From: Acanthaster planci
Lineage: Eukaryota > Echinodermata > Asteroidea > Valvatida > Acanthasteridae
Assembly: GCF_001949145.1 (NCBI RefSeq)
Contig: NW_019091469.1
Location: 331,701-395,700, forward strand
Length of the DNA stretch: 64,000 nucleotides
Direction: 5' to 3'
In this document: piece after piece, positions 1-11,075 of the stretch
Numbering within the stretch: position 1 is the stretch's first letter
How the letters are laid out: each line of letters begins with the position of its first letter
Position numbers and translations under genes: made by a program
Notes under the pieces: generated by a model
What the model was told of the DNA's origin: nothing
Databases searched by the model: none
Seen by the model: the letters and a program-made list of their open reading frames with translations, nothing else

Positions 1-110
1 TGTCTAGAGCTAGGTCTGTGTCTTCGCTCCGTTGGAAATGCGTGGAGACGCGCAGATAATAGCCCTAGCCGAAGCTAGCTCTGGAAGCCCGTTTTGGAGA
101 CGGCCTTAAT
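1..110 (+). repeat. Dispersed repeat copy, partner at 21075-21178
   Basis: The stretch containing tctagagctaggtct, tcttcgctccgtt and aaatgcgtggagac recurs in the same orientation at 21075-21178 with scattered substitutions. It begins at the window edge, so the left end may be cut off. No coding potential is seen. Most likely a short interspersed element of unknown class. Confidence 0.7.
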
Positions 111-2160
111 TTTAAGTTCAGCCGCAGCTTAACTGTCCGAGCTCTGGATTTTTTTTCAATATTATTCGCTTTCTGACTGCCCCGTACAATGGAGATTATG
201 GCCTCCAAAGTGAAGGCATAATAGAAGAATATGAATGATAAATCACTCGTATTGGTTGAAAAAAATCACGATTATCCATGGACGTCACAAGGCTTTTTCC
301 CGGTGGGGCTACAGAGACAAAATACTTTTTCCCCCGAGGGATTTCTAAGGGGGCAAAGCACTCATCAGTAACTAAATGACACATCATTAAAGCAGTAAAA
401 GTGGATCAATTTTGAGTTTATTTGTAAAACAAATTGGTCATTTTCGTGCCCATTCGTCTCTTTAAAAATGTCTTTCACTCCTTGTTCTTTTTAAATTAAG
501 TTTTTTCGGGGTGGCCGTGAGGGGAAGGTTCCTCAACTTTCTTAAGTTAGAACCACGTTTCCCTGGAAAATCTTTCCCCCAGACATCATGGTTGTGCAGG
601 AGAGGGGGAGTAGATTTCCCTTGACCCTGGCCAGGGTACCAGATAGATCTCCGAGTTGAGATTTTTTTCCAACAGATGGGCTGGGGTTAGCAGACTTGAT
701 TCAAGGCTATAATGGAGGTGGGTTTTTTTTCTCACATTCACTCCAGCATTTCATCAGGGAAAACTTCCATGAAGTATACACCTGAACTCCTCTATATATT
801 GGTAGCAAAACCATTTTCCCACAGGCATTTGAGAAAGTATAAAAAATATGTAATATCCCCAAACTGTTGTGTAATAAAAAACAACACTGTCTATGGGATT
901 CGCTTCACCGATGAGAGTCTGTGCTGATTCATTGTGTTACCTTTCATGAGGTACTACTAAGCAAGCAAACAAGCAAGCAAACAAGCAAGCATGCCTCTGC
1001 AATGTTGGGGGGGGAAGAGAATACTGGGCTATTTTTTTCCCTTTTTTCTTTTACTTTCAAGGTTGCTGTAATTCTGTTTTAAATTCCCAACAATGAATCA
1101 TCGTGGTTTCTACTATGTTCAAACACATAACAGAAGGGACGCAATGAACAAACCGACTGAAAAGAGTAACAGTAGTTTTAATCATTTGTTCAATGTGTAG
1201 CAAGCTTTCTCAAGAATTCATAAACACAGCTGCTTCCACATACAAGTGCAGCCGTGGCCCAGGTTTTTGAAAGCAGTCCTACGTGTACAAAGTTGGGTTT
1301 TTTTGTTGGTTTTTCACAGACTCGGCTGTACTGGGGTACATTTCTCTATCGGGGGTACATCAACATTTATCTTCTCTCAAAATAACCATCAGAGACAAGT
1401 GCTTTTGGTATCTTTAAAAAAAGCTTGTCAGGTTTTATACTAACACTTAACATTCATTTCGTGGTTTGTTGCCGAGATATTTACAATGACTTAACACAAC
1501 TCATTTTTGTTCTTTTAAATGCAAGTTTACACAGTTTATCTTGCAAGTTTATGCAGTCACTGAATTCAAATCCTGTATCTTTGCACAACAATGGTACTAT
1601 CCTTCTTGGGAATTTCTTTCTAGTTCTAAACTTGATGAAACTTTTGCTTACTCAAGGAGGCAGTGGTTGTTTAATTTTGCAGTATGCTGATTACATTTTA
1701 ACATTAACCGCTATAACCGATTGAGGATCCTCTTTGGCAATAGAAAATAAAACACAATATGACAAAACCTTGTTCAATTCAGTATCTTCATTTCGTGAGC
1801 CTTTCCAATGAATTCACACATAAAAGGGAGTTAAATCGCATGAACATAGCATTTCGATGGTTGTGGTAAATCCCACTGGACAGAACGAAAACATCCTACG
1901 GTGTATCTTCAGATTTCAATAAGTCTTCAGGTTTGAAAAGATGACATTCTTAGTTTTGATACATAAAACAACTATTTCTGATGATTATTTTGGAAGAAAT
2001 TACATGTTACTTTTTGGATAGCATTTTTCTGAGGGGGGAAAACCCTGTTTAAAGTACAAACTGACTGTCAAAGTCTAAAAATTATTGGATAGATAAATAA
2101 GTACAACGTACAAGTGTTCAGTCAGCAACAGGTTCATTTTCTGTACACTATTCAATTTCT
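111..2160. other. Non-coding stretch downstream of the zinc-finger gene
   Basis: No convincing exon was seen on either strand. It should hold the 3' untranslated region of the minus-strand zinc-finger gene at its right end. A possible minus-strand ATTAAA polyadenylation signal (TTTAAT on the plus strand, near 1670) is the closest candidate. A small GCAA/ACAA simple repeat lies at 959-992. Confidence 0.5.
959..992. repeat. Simple repeat, (GCAA/ACAA)n-like
   Basis: About 34 bp of alternating gcaagcaaacaa units. Plain low-complexity microsatellite. Confidence 0.8.
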
Positions 2161-3483
2161 CTATGACTCCTGATCAGTATCTTGCATTTCAAATGGCTCT
2201 CCTAAAAATGTCAGCAAGAGTTTTTCTTTCACATGGATCTTTTTATGACTGACCAGACTGTGTCTCTGAGTGTACGCCCGGCCACAAATGTCACAGAGGA
2301 ATGGTTTTTCTTTTGTATGGGTTCGCAAGTGATCCTTCACGGTCACTGCTTGTGTGAAACTTTTGCCGCAGATGGCGCAGGGGAATGGCTTCTCCTTGGT
2401 GTGGATCCGCTGGTGCATCTTCATTTGGCTTTGGTAGCTAAAGGCCTTGCCGCAAGTCTCGCACACCAATTTCTTGACTTGCCTGTGGAACCTGAGGTGT
2501 TCTCGGAGCTTGCTACCGTGAGCAAAGGACTTCCCACAGATGTTGCAGTCCAGCGGCTGATCTGGTCGGCCGTTGTTGTGTACCCACAGGTGATGAGTCT
2601 TTAGAGTGCTCTCCTGGGAAAAGTGCTTGCCACAAATGTTGCAGGTGAATGGCTTCTCTTGGGTGTGGATGGCTCGGTGGGTGCCCAGGGCATCCGCATC
2701 CCGGCAGGGCCAGCCACAGATATCACAAGCAAACTCCCGGTGGGTCATGTGGTGCGTCCTCAGTGTCTTCTCACTCGAGAAGTCTTTGCTGCAAAGGTGA
2801 CACAAAAATGGTTTCCTTTTGGTGTGAGTCAAGTTGAGTCGTGCTTCGGGGGAGTTACCTCTTGGGAAGACCTCCCCACAAAAATTGCTGGACTGCTGTT
2901 GCTCTTCACTGTGAACAGACTCTTGGTGGGTGTTCAGGGCATCATCTTCCGGGAAGATGTCGCCGCAGATGTCGCAAACAAATGGCCTCTGATGTGACTG
3001 GCCTCTTGGGATGAACTGCTTTCTTATTGAGTGCCTATTCTTTTTCTGTGGTCTGAAATTGTACTTTGGAGCCGTCACTGGGTCCTTGAGATGGATCCCC
3101 ATCGTGTGCATTACCAGTCGATGGTTCGTCTCAAACCCGATGCCACAGATATCACAAACATGCTTCGGTTTGTAACTGGCATCATGGCTTTTGCCGTGGT
3201 TGGCTAGACTGCCTGGGCTTTTGAACATTTTACCACAGGTGCTACAGAAAAAGGACTTTGGCTTGATATGCCGTTTCTGGTGTGCCTTCAGGCAGTTTTC
3301 CTTTGAGAAGCTCATGCCACAGTTGTCACACACATACAGTTTCCCATAAGTGTGATCATTGATTAGACCGTGGTAGGTGCTTATGATTGGTGTGGCTTCA
3401 TCTGAAGCGCTGGGATCAGGCAACTGAGAACGGGTGGTAGAGGTGTTACTCTCATCATTGGCTTCAGGTTCCCCAGCATCCAT
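2161..3483 (-). CDS. C2H2 zinc-finger protein, 11 canonical fingers plus one degenerate
   Basis: Presumed sequence-specific nuclear DNA-binding protein of 440 residues. Residues 1-47 are acidic and Ser/Thr-rich. After that come C2H2 fingers of the C-x2-C...H-x3-5-H type, starting YVCDNCG, FFCSTCG, HVCDICG, FVCDICG, then a degenerate unit (SNFCGEVF, first Cys missing), then FLCHLCS, FACDICG, FTCNICG, LDCNICG, LVCETCG, FPCAICG and FLCDICG. The last fingers are joined by near-canonical TKEKPF/TQEKPF linkers, a Lys/Gln variant of TGEKPF. No KRAB, SCAN, BTB or ZAD domain is visible, so no orthology can be claimed; the linkers do not look like TFIIIA. The first ATG is at 3483. The frame stays open for about 20 nt upstream to a splice acceptor, so further coding exons upstream cannot be excluded. 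The stop is TAG at 2161-2163. Confidence 0.9.
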   Translation of the reverse strand: MDAGEPEANDESNTSTTRSQLPDPSASDEATPIISTYHGLINDHTYGKLYVCDNCGMSFSKENCLKAHQKRHIKPKSFFCSTCGKMFKSPGSLANHGKSHDASYKPKHVCDICGIGFETNHRLVMHTMGIHLKDPVTAPKYNFRPQKKNRHSIRKQFIPRGQSHQRPFVCDICGDIFPEDDALNTHQESVHSEEQQQSSNFCGEVFPRGNSPEARLNLTHTKRKPFLCHLCSKDFSSEKTLRTHHMTHREFACDICGWPCRDADALGTHRAIHTQEKPFTCNICGKHFSQESTLKTHHLWVHNNGRPDQPLDCNICGKSFAHGSKLREHLRFHRQVKKLVCETCGKAFSYQSQMKMHQRIHTKEKPFPCAICGKSFTQAVTVKDHLRTHTKEKPFLCDICGRAYTQRHSLVSHKKIHVKEKLLLTFLGEPFEMQDTDQES

Positions 3484-3503
3484 CTTCAAATACTTTGCTC
3501 TCC

Positions 3504-3530
3504 CTGAAAATTTAGTCAGAAATACACATT
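3504..3530 (-). other. 3' splice site upstream of the zinc-finger coding exon
   Basis: Read on the minus strand, TTTCTGACTAAATTTTCAG is followed by GGAGAGC 20 nt before the ATG. A branch-like CTGAC/CTAAAT, a T-rich tract and CAG|G make a good acceptor. It places an intron just before the start codon, and the first exon or promoter lies further right. No upstream exon was identified. Confidence 0.6.
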
Positions 3531-4279
3531 AAACATTAATGTGGGATTTTAATAACAATAGCACTAATAAAGGGATAGGCATCGAGATACGTTTTTAAAA
3601 GTAGAATCCAATCTTGGGCTTTATCACTTAGAAGATTTTTTATAGCATTCAAATGTGAAAACTACATGTACTTGGTAAAAAAAGTAGCACTGAAAAACTT
3701 GGAAGGTGTGCTAGATGAGCAATGCTAGCTGAACAAATCCTTTATGATCAAATTCAAATATTACTCTTACTTTCACACACCCAGTACATAAAATACCAAA
3801 ACTACACGATTGTAAAGGCAGCTCCCTTAATCCTTTTAATATTAATTCTAAAAACAGGCCTAAATGCAGAGGGTGGAATTTAGTCCTTAGTACATAGTTC
3901 TGGGTACGTTAGACATGCTGGTAAGTCAAAGTATTATTAGTCAAATGACGACTGGCTGCTGTTTTACTCTCTTGAAAATGTTTGGTACTTTACCTTCTGC
4001 ATGGACTTGCCTGACATCTCACTGAAGAGCTGTGCTTTGCACAGTCATTGGGATTATTCTAAGGGCTAATATAAGTAACTAGGACCCTACTCATCCCTTG
4101 TTTTTAACATTTGGACGTGATCTACTGTCACCAATGCTTGTCTAAATGATAAAAGGGCCGCCCTTTGAACTATGGGGGGGGGTGCTACCATGTGGAAGGG
4201 CAATGGGACAATGAACCCTGCTTGTGTTACGGGTGAAAAAAATACCCAGAAAGAGTTCCATGCAAGGACATCAGTTGAA

Positions 4280-4445
4280 ACTCTCGTCACTTGCACTAAC
4301 TCTTCAGGACTGATCCGGAAAATTCGAAATAATGCATCAATATTTTCCCGGCTAAATTTCACTCTGTAGGGCATGCTACACTTTCTGATGGCTGGTAAAC
4401 CACTGCAGGGGAAAATTAGAGATACCCATCCATGGAAGTCTTTCC
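4280..4445 (+). repeat. Foldback repeat family, copy D
   Basis: Shares CTTTCTGATGGCTG, then TAAACCACTGCA and a GGGGAAAATTAG-like tail, with copies at 16175-16332 (opposite orientation) and 17335-17515. Spurious ORFs run through it on both strands. Confidence 0.6.
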
Positions 4446-4569
4446 ACAAGGCATTTGTAGGCCACATAGAATCCTGGTCACTCAGATTGCAGACTGTTGG
4501 CGTGTTAGTGTAGGACAGGGTTGGACATTATGACAAGTGATGAACGTGATGATACAACTTGATTTTCCT

Positions 4570-4610
4570 AATGAAGAGTGTTAGCCATCAGAAAGTGATA
4601 ACATGGGAAA
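4570..4610 (-). repeat. Foldback repeat family, fragment
   Basis: agccatcagaaagtg is the reverse complement of the CACTTTCTGATGGCT core of the family, placing an inverted fragment between two plus-orientation copies. Confidence 0.4.
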
Positions 4611-4635
4611 GAGTTCCATAAGTGGTCGCCGCTTC

Positions 4636-4730
4636 ACACCATGTGCACAAACCCAATGAGACTAGTCTGAAAAATTCTAGGTGTTTTCCAAATAAACGAC
4701 TTGTTTTTTCCCTCCTAAATTGAACTTTTC
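4636..4730 (+). repeat. Foldback repeat family, copy A (left arm of inverted pair)
   Basis: Contains TGCACAAACCC, AGTCTGAAAAATTCT and GTTTTCCA. The reverse complement of 4825-4906 carries the same blocks in the same order, so the two form an imperfect inverted repeat with about 95 bp between arms. Confidence 0.65.
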
Positions 4731-4824
4731 TTGAAATGTTTTTGCTTTCTGACAGTTAAGAGGTTACTATAGGGAATGATTACTGGCTTCCGTATATGGA
4801 AATCTTCCCATGACATGTCCTAAG

Positions 4825-4906
4825 GTCAAATTAAACAGGGAGAAATTGAAGCATTTACCTGGAAAACAGAATTTTTCAGACCAGTCTCTAGTTTGCGCAT
4901 AGGCTG
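4825..4906 (-). repeat. Foldback repeat family, copy B (right arm of inverted pair)
   Basis: The reverse complement reads TGCGCAAACTAGAGACTGG, TCTGAAAAATTCT, GTTTTCCAGGTAAATG, matching copy A with small gaps. Confidence 0.65.
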
Positions 4907-6898
4907 TCAAGTCATACAAGTGATGTCTGGATGCCGACAATCATAATTCCTCGACACCTTCATTGAGCGCATTTGGGCATTGCTGTTTTTCAAAATAAAT
5001 CAAGTTATTTCCGATTCTCACCTTAGATATTAAAAAACTGTTTTAGTCATTGTGCTGTTTTCCTCCCATCAAAAAGAAGTCGAATACATGTGTACTGAAA
5101 TACCGGTGCATGCATCAACAACTGCCCTCCTCGCGATCGGCTCGTTGTGTAGACTGTATTAGCTGGCTAGCCAGCTACGGTGATGACAAAGTGCGCCCTC
5201 AAGAAGTAGTAGTTTCAGAGATTTTTTTCTGGGGCCGGGGTGGCGCTTTAGTATTTTGAGTAGGACCATGAGCAAGATCGGTCCGGACGCGAAGCCCCCC
5301 CCCCATGCCCAACTTGCTTGTTTTTATCCCGCATTATAACATTACCACATAACCTAAATCAATAAACCTTTTGCGAGTTAAATTTGAATAAAATCAGGCA
5401 CACTGAGTTCTTTCAATTCACGTGAATATCTAGATTTAAATTCTCCTGACTAAAGACACTGTTGCAGTACCTTGTGATTCGGGACAAACTTTTTCATAGC
5501 CACCACCATCTGTGGAATGGAGAGGTTCCTTTGCGCCATTCTTACACATTGAAAACAGTGTACTGGTGCAAGGCGTCTCTTATGTAACTAGGCAAAACGC
5601 GCAACTTCCTCTGCGTCCCATCAATCACCCCCTCCCGCGTCGTGACATAATTATCAGTCTCCTCACTACATGTTGCAGCGGTAGTAGCGCGTGCACACGA
5701 AACTTACTGTTTTTTACTAAAAGCTCTGCTGTTGTTATTTATTTTATTTATTTATTTAGTTCTTTCCTTTTTGTTGAGAGAAGTCAAGGTCGACACTCCG
5801 GGCACGGGGGGGGGGCCAACCAAACATTCGGGGAGACAACATGTTACGGGGAACCAAAAATATGGCATTTTTCTTTGTCACATTTTATTGCCCCTTTGAG
5901 GGGTGGGGTAGATATTGGGATGTTATACACACAGTGTAAGAAGTAGTTCCCCAAATTGCCTATCTCTAATTTCAACAACAAAACAAAACAGCAAAATTAA
6001 AAAGCACTTTGCAGGGGGACATATGACCCCCATCGCGTTCCTCTCCTCTCCATCCTCCAGTGACTAGACTGGGCATTATTTCTATTAATTCGAAATGCTT
6101 TACGCTTGCTGTGGAGCTGTTCAAATTTCTCCTATAGAATCACACCACTAAGCGTTTTCCCCCAAAGCATTGTTCCGACGTTTACACTACAGCTATATTT
6201 AGACGTTCAATTAGCAGCCACGTCAAGCAAACAGAATGTATGCCACAAAACACGGTACATTTTTATTTGCTCCTCTGTCACAGTGCTATGGTCGCACCGT
6301 TTGCTAAGATAGTTTCTTTGAACGCTGGGAGCCCTTAAAAGTAAACTGCTGAGGGCAAAGGCGCCACACGGAGAGACAGTCCCGCTCTTTCGTTTGTGGA
6401 GTAATTGAAATGTTTGATTTTTCTCTGTGGTGAAAGACAAACAAGATCCTTTTAAGAGCTGAAGTGCCTATAGATCTAACAGGGGAAGGTGAGTCCTTTT
6501 GCAAAGAAACTTATCACCGTTTAGGAGCGCAGGGAAAGTTGTAGCCGAAGGGACGTGCTTTTAATACGGAGCCTATTGCAGCTTACCACATGTAGAGATT
6601 CCTACATTTTTCTGACCATCTGAACAACTTTTAAGTCTCCACGAAAGTAATCATCCCTCAATAAAAATATGAATAATACTAGATCCCATAATGCTCAACG
6701 CAAAGAACTCTCAAGGCTGGCGGGGCATAGACGTATTCTGTTTCGAAGGGTTACAGACCAATACATATGTTATTATATCGGAAAATGAAAACACTTGAGG
6801 TGCTGCAGACAACGACCGATTTCTCCCAGATCGAGGGAGGTACGAAATTCACAGTGATTCGCGAAATCCGTTTTTCAGATGTCCTTGCATCTTCTTAG

Positions 6899-6992
6899 AC
6901 ACAAAGTATAGGCCCGTCGCATGTCGCGTCGTGCCGTCGCATCAACAATGCGACGGCACGACGCGACTACGCGACGGGCCTATACTCTGTGT
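6899..6992. repeat. GC-rich near-perfect hairpin (44-45 bp stem, 5-nt loop)
   Basis: Left arm 6899-6942 and right arm 6948-6992 are reverse complements except for one A/G mismatch near the base and a short mismatch/indel (ATG versus GTAG) in the middle. The loop is caaca. The arms contain GTATAGGCCCGTCGC and GTCGCGTCGTGCCGTCGCAT. A third, partial direct copy follows at about 6998-7030 (gcaacggcacgacgcgac). Could be a recent foldback element or a hairpin MITE; a small-RNA precursor is possible but unsupported. Confidence 0.85.
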
Positions 6993-9900
6993 ACAAAACT
7001 ATGCAACGGCACGACGCGACAATGCGCCGTCGACGGCGGAAATGTGGGGAGATCCAGGCCAAAATGCCCCACAAGCGCCGCGTAAAATGGCAGCAATGGA
7101 ATTCCATACTATCGAGCGTTAGTTTGCATTAGGTGAGCCCGCGGTGAACATATGCCACTGTTTTATTCCGGTAAAGAAAAGCCTAATTAAAGACGCTTGC
7201 TGGTAATGTTTCCTTAACGACATTTTTTTCAATTAGGAGACAATTACATTCAGGCTTATTAGCTATACATCTAATAAATTCTGATTGCTATTGCAAACCT
7301 TCATGCTTGCCAGAACAGGCTTTACTTTCTCGACGACTGAGACAAGCGATAGAGTGATTTCATTTGTGTTCAATTATTAAACCGTGTGGAGGCCCGGCGT
7401 GAAAGGGCTAACGTTATATGGGAGACTGGGAGATTTCTATCTGTTCCTCGACGGAACTCACAACGAAGGGAGACAGAGTTGCAGCAACTGAAATGTAAAG
7501 AGTAAGTCTGGACTTTCATTGCATAAAACTGCTTTTAGTTTTGCACTGACGGTTTTGTAGCTTTACCGTCGGCCACATAGGCGCTAGTGTCATACACAGA
7601 CTCTGCCCGCTGAATACATCAGCACCAGTAAATATTTCGTAGTGTTAAAAGGCGCAGGAAATTCGTGTTCCGTGTTGATGCTAAGGCTGAATTGTATTAG
7701 CTAGTTGAGGTTTTTCCCCGAAATCGAAAATTCAAAGATAAATACAAAGCTGGTAAAAACTTAATACATTTGCTGTGCAGAGGCGAAACAAGGGGGGGGG
7801 GACAACTGCCCTGGGGGAACTCTTTCCCGCGTCCCCTTATTTGAGAAAAGTATGCTTATGTAACACAGGGGCATGGGGGGGCAACGGCCTTAGGAACTCC
7901 CCCCCCCCCAGCCTGGCTACAGTACTCTGTGGTAGGCCTTCAATTTTTCGGAGGCCCCTAAAATTTTCACTGGCCTTTGACTTTCTTCTCTACTTGTCTC
8001 CAGTCGCACTGAATATTTATCCCCCTTCCTTGTCAAAAAGTTTCCCAATAACGTGTCTCGCATGCACGACTATTTATGCATTAACAAAATTGTACATTGT
8101 ACTTTGCATTTATTCTGAGCACACTCGCATCAAATTGCAAAATAAGAGAGTAGGCCTACAGGATAAACAGATGAGCTATAAGATTTCGAAACAAAGCTTA
8201 AGACATCGCAATCAATATGATTGCGTAAGACAAATTAAACAAATAATATAAATCTATTCTGCATACAGAAAGCTTAATGGTCCTTTCTCTGCAACTGTAA
8301 CGCACAATCATATCAAAAATATTCCCCAAATGCGAAGGAACATTTACTCTTGATTCTTAGGAATTGGTTCACACTTTGGCAATGATCAGACGGATGCTGT
8401 GGACTTGTATGAAGAGCGACAGAAAACGAAAAAAAACCAACAACAACAAAACAAAACGCAAAAAAAACACCAAAAAACAAACAAACACGCGCTTGTTAGT
8501 TGTGAAGTGCACAGTGGAATGGACACACTGAGCTTTGCGGATGACGCTGTGCGACATCAATCTTGTCTTTTTGAAAGACTGTATGTACAACGACAGTGTT
8601 TTTCGGGACCGTTTAACCTCAGTCCCAATAAAATAATTGGCAAACAAATTTTAATTAACCAAAATCTGTTATTATCATGTCAAAATGTCGACGCAACAAG
8701 AGCTAGATGATCAATCAGTGCGTTCAAGTGCTAAACACACTGACTACAAAAGACACATCAAAACAACGCAGAACAGTGCTGAGCGGTAACTTTGGAAAAT
8801 AACTATACTAAATCACGACAACAGTAATGTGGCAACACGGTCACAAACAACCGTTCGCATTGGTAGGTCAAAACTCATAAACATCATGCACTCTACACTG
8901 AAATGCTTTTAAGCAAAGTAATATGGATTTGAGTTGTTGATATTGTTGCTTAGACTCACAAGCTACCGGTATTCATAGACTACATGTATAAAACTTGCCT
9001 CCCATTTTAAATCAAAGTTTCACATTAAATCTTAGCAACTGGCGAACCTAAATTCGTGTACCGAGAGGGGCCTTTTGGCTCCACTGTTACCTATTACATC
9101 GACCAATCATCCCTCAGAAAGCCTTTTATCTGATGTATAATTGCCCATGTCGAAAATGTTTCAAATCACTGAATGGCACGTTTTCTCACTGCTTTTGTAA
9201 ATTAATCATTACGAGTAAAAGCCAGCTTAAGCCACCTCGACAGATACGCTTTACCTGTAATGAGAACAAAACTATAATAGTTCTCAATATGCGATGTCTA
9301 TTTTCTATAAATTTCACTGGCAGAATTATTACGTACGTTTTTTGAGGCCGTTTTATACAGATTATCGTGTTATAAATTCCCAAAAGTTAAACGCATTTCA
9401 GCTTGAGGACGGATTTCGCTGCAAATGTCAACTTCGCTTCACTTTCGCTTTTGCCTATTTACGAATCGGCCTTTACTTTGTTCCAAACTTGTTTTCTCAG
9501 CGATCAAAATGTCATTGCGACTGTCGGCGATCACTTAAAACAAAAACCAAGCATAACGCTGCAGCAGTGTTAATGCGCCAATATTAGAGAGACTTGGTAC
9601 AGAATTAATGCCAATTGCATAAACATTGCCCGTGTTCTCACTGGGAAAAACACGTCGATTTTAGGCCAAGAAGTTCTGTAGTACCCTGTTCATTCATCTT
9701 CTGTTGTTATTCATCTGATAATGCAACTTTACGAAGGGCACGTGTATACATATGAATAACCTGGACTCTTACCAAATCCTATTCCATCAGAGTAGTCTGA
9801 TCAGGAGATTACACTAATCCCGGATTTCAAACCGTCAACGGTTTCCTTTGAAAGAGGATCATTTTGTGAGTTATGAGGGGGATTTCGAATCAGTTTATTG

Positions 9901-10825
9901 GAGGAAGGGAACATCTCGTGTGGTTCAGCTTAGGGGAGGATTTTAACTTCTCTAGCGTCTCTCCCAAGTTTGTAAAAGTAACTCAAAATAGTTCTGGCAT
10001 AATTTACCCGTTCATCAAACCTTTTGACTTCAAAAAGTCGCGGTTGTCTACTTAGAAATTTAACGACTTTAAAAACAAGACTCGAAAATGGAGGCGTACG
10101 TAATCAGTAAATGAGGGCAATATAACCAGCACGAGTCGAGAAAAAAAAAACAAAACAAAACAAAACAAATCAGAGTTACATCTACAACGATCAAACCTTA
10201 CCACCACTGGACAACGCTGTTATAACACGAGTTGCGTTGCCTTCGGTAAAAACTGTTATTTCTGCATTGCACGGCTCTTAAATGAGCGAAGTGGAGTGAA
10301 AGGTGGTCTTGCATAAAAGCTTCAGTTTCAATATTTGCCGATTGCCTCCATTTTTTATGCCTGTTTAAGATCTAAGAGTTTGGGATAAAAGGTGATTTTT
10401 TCAGTGTCTGCCTTGTATTTTGAATACAGATTTTGAAACGAATGCGAGAGCGTGCATGCGTAACACATTTTGGTCCATGAGGTTACCAATCGCCCTAAAA
10501 TGATATTGATTGTGATGTCACGAAACAGGAGCCTTTGCCGTCTTGTAGCTTGTTGAACTCTACGTCTGGAAAACAGACGCCATAGTTCATTTTTGCCTGT
10601 TTACAACATGTGGAAGCGGCACAAGTCTGCTCGGTAATCTTTGTATTTAGATTCTCAAAAGTAATATTTATTTAGAATTACCGGGATATTCCCTAAGGTA
10701 TAGCGTGCATGAAGAACTGGCCAGAATATAAATGTCATGAATCGCTAAAGACGAAAAGTAAGACACCCGTAAAGTCTTCGCCATTTTGAGCGGCTATGCG
10801 TTGGCGGGTCTTATGAGAAGAATTA
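6993..10825. other. Gene-free stretch
   Basis: No supported gene on either strand. It holds a poly-G/poly-C rich patch at 7790-7910, an A/CAA-rich patch at 8425-8490, and an (A)n/CAAAA tract at 10139-10168. The longest ORF (7775-8251) crosses homopolymer runs and looks random. Confidence 0.5.
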
Positions 10826-10925
10826 ACCCTAACCCCAAGGGTATATGTAAAAATCATATTTAGATCGGAGGATTTGGGAGTGTTAGGGATAGGCATAAGA
10901 GTCCCTAATCCTCCGATTTCAATAG
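10826..10925 (+). repeat. Dispersed repeat with internal inverted arms, partner at 35985-36050
   Basis: ccaagggtatatgt, aatcatatt, atcggaggattt and gtgttaggg occur in the same order at 35985-36050. In this copy ATCGGAGGATT (10864-10874) is mirrored by AATCCTCCGAT (10907-10917), with TTAGGGA/TCCCTAA extending the pairing past an 8-nt bulge. Confidence 0.65.
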
Positions 10926-10973
10926 GATCTACACAAAGCTATGCACATGTACATGTATCATCTGGGCTACTTT

Positions 10974-10979
10974 TTTATT
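10974..10979 (-). terminator. Polyadenylation signal AATAAA for the 461-codon gene
   Basis: TTTATT on the plus strand is AATAAA on the minus strand, about 100 nt after the TGA of the 11076-12461 ORF. A variant ATTAAA also occurs about 20 nt after the stop. This supports the ORF ending in a terminal exon. Confidence 0.55.
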
Positions 10980-11075
10980 GAAGTGTCTTACTCTGTCCCT
11001 TTGTTTCTGTGCCTGTAGACTGCGGCACTCCATTTGCAATATCGAATATTATTTTTAATCCCCGTTACGACAGCT

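Larger units (their letters stand above)
3531..6898. other. Intron or intergenic DNA with repeat-family copies
   Basis: No reliable exon was found. It contains the foldback repeat family copies described separately between 4280 and 4906, homopolymer G runs (near 4175 and 5282-5293), and an ATTT simple repeat near 5738-5760. ORFs here overlap the repeats or lack any protein-like pattern. Confidence 0.45.

Noticed and set aside
2233-2997. Plus-strand ORFs opposite the zinc-finger gene
   Set aside because: Shadows of the minus-strand coding sequence.
4087-4467. 126-codon minus-strand ORF upstream of the zinc-finger gene
   Set aside because: Lies inside the foldback repeat family (copy D), and related copies elsewhere are full of stops.
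7775-8251. 158-codon plus-strand ORF
   Set aside because: Crosses long G and C homopolymers, has random-looking composition and no motif.
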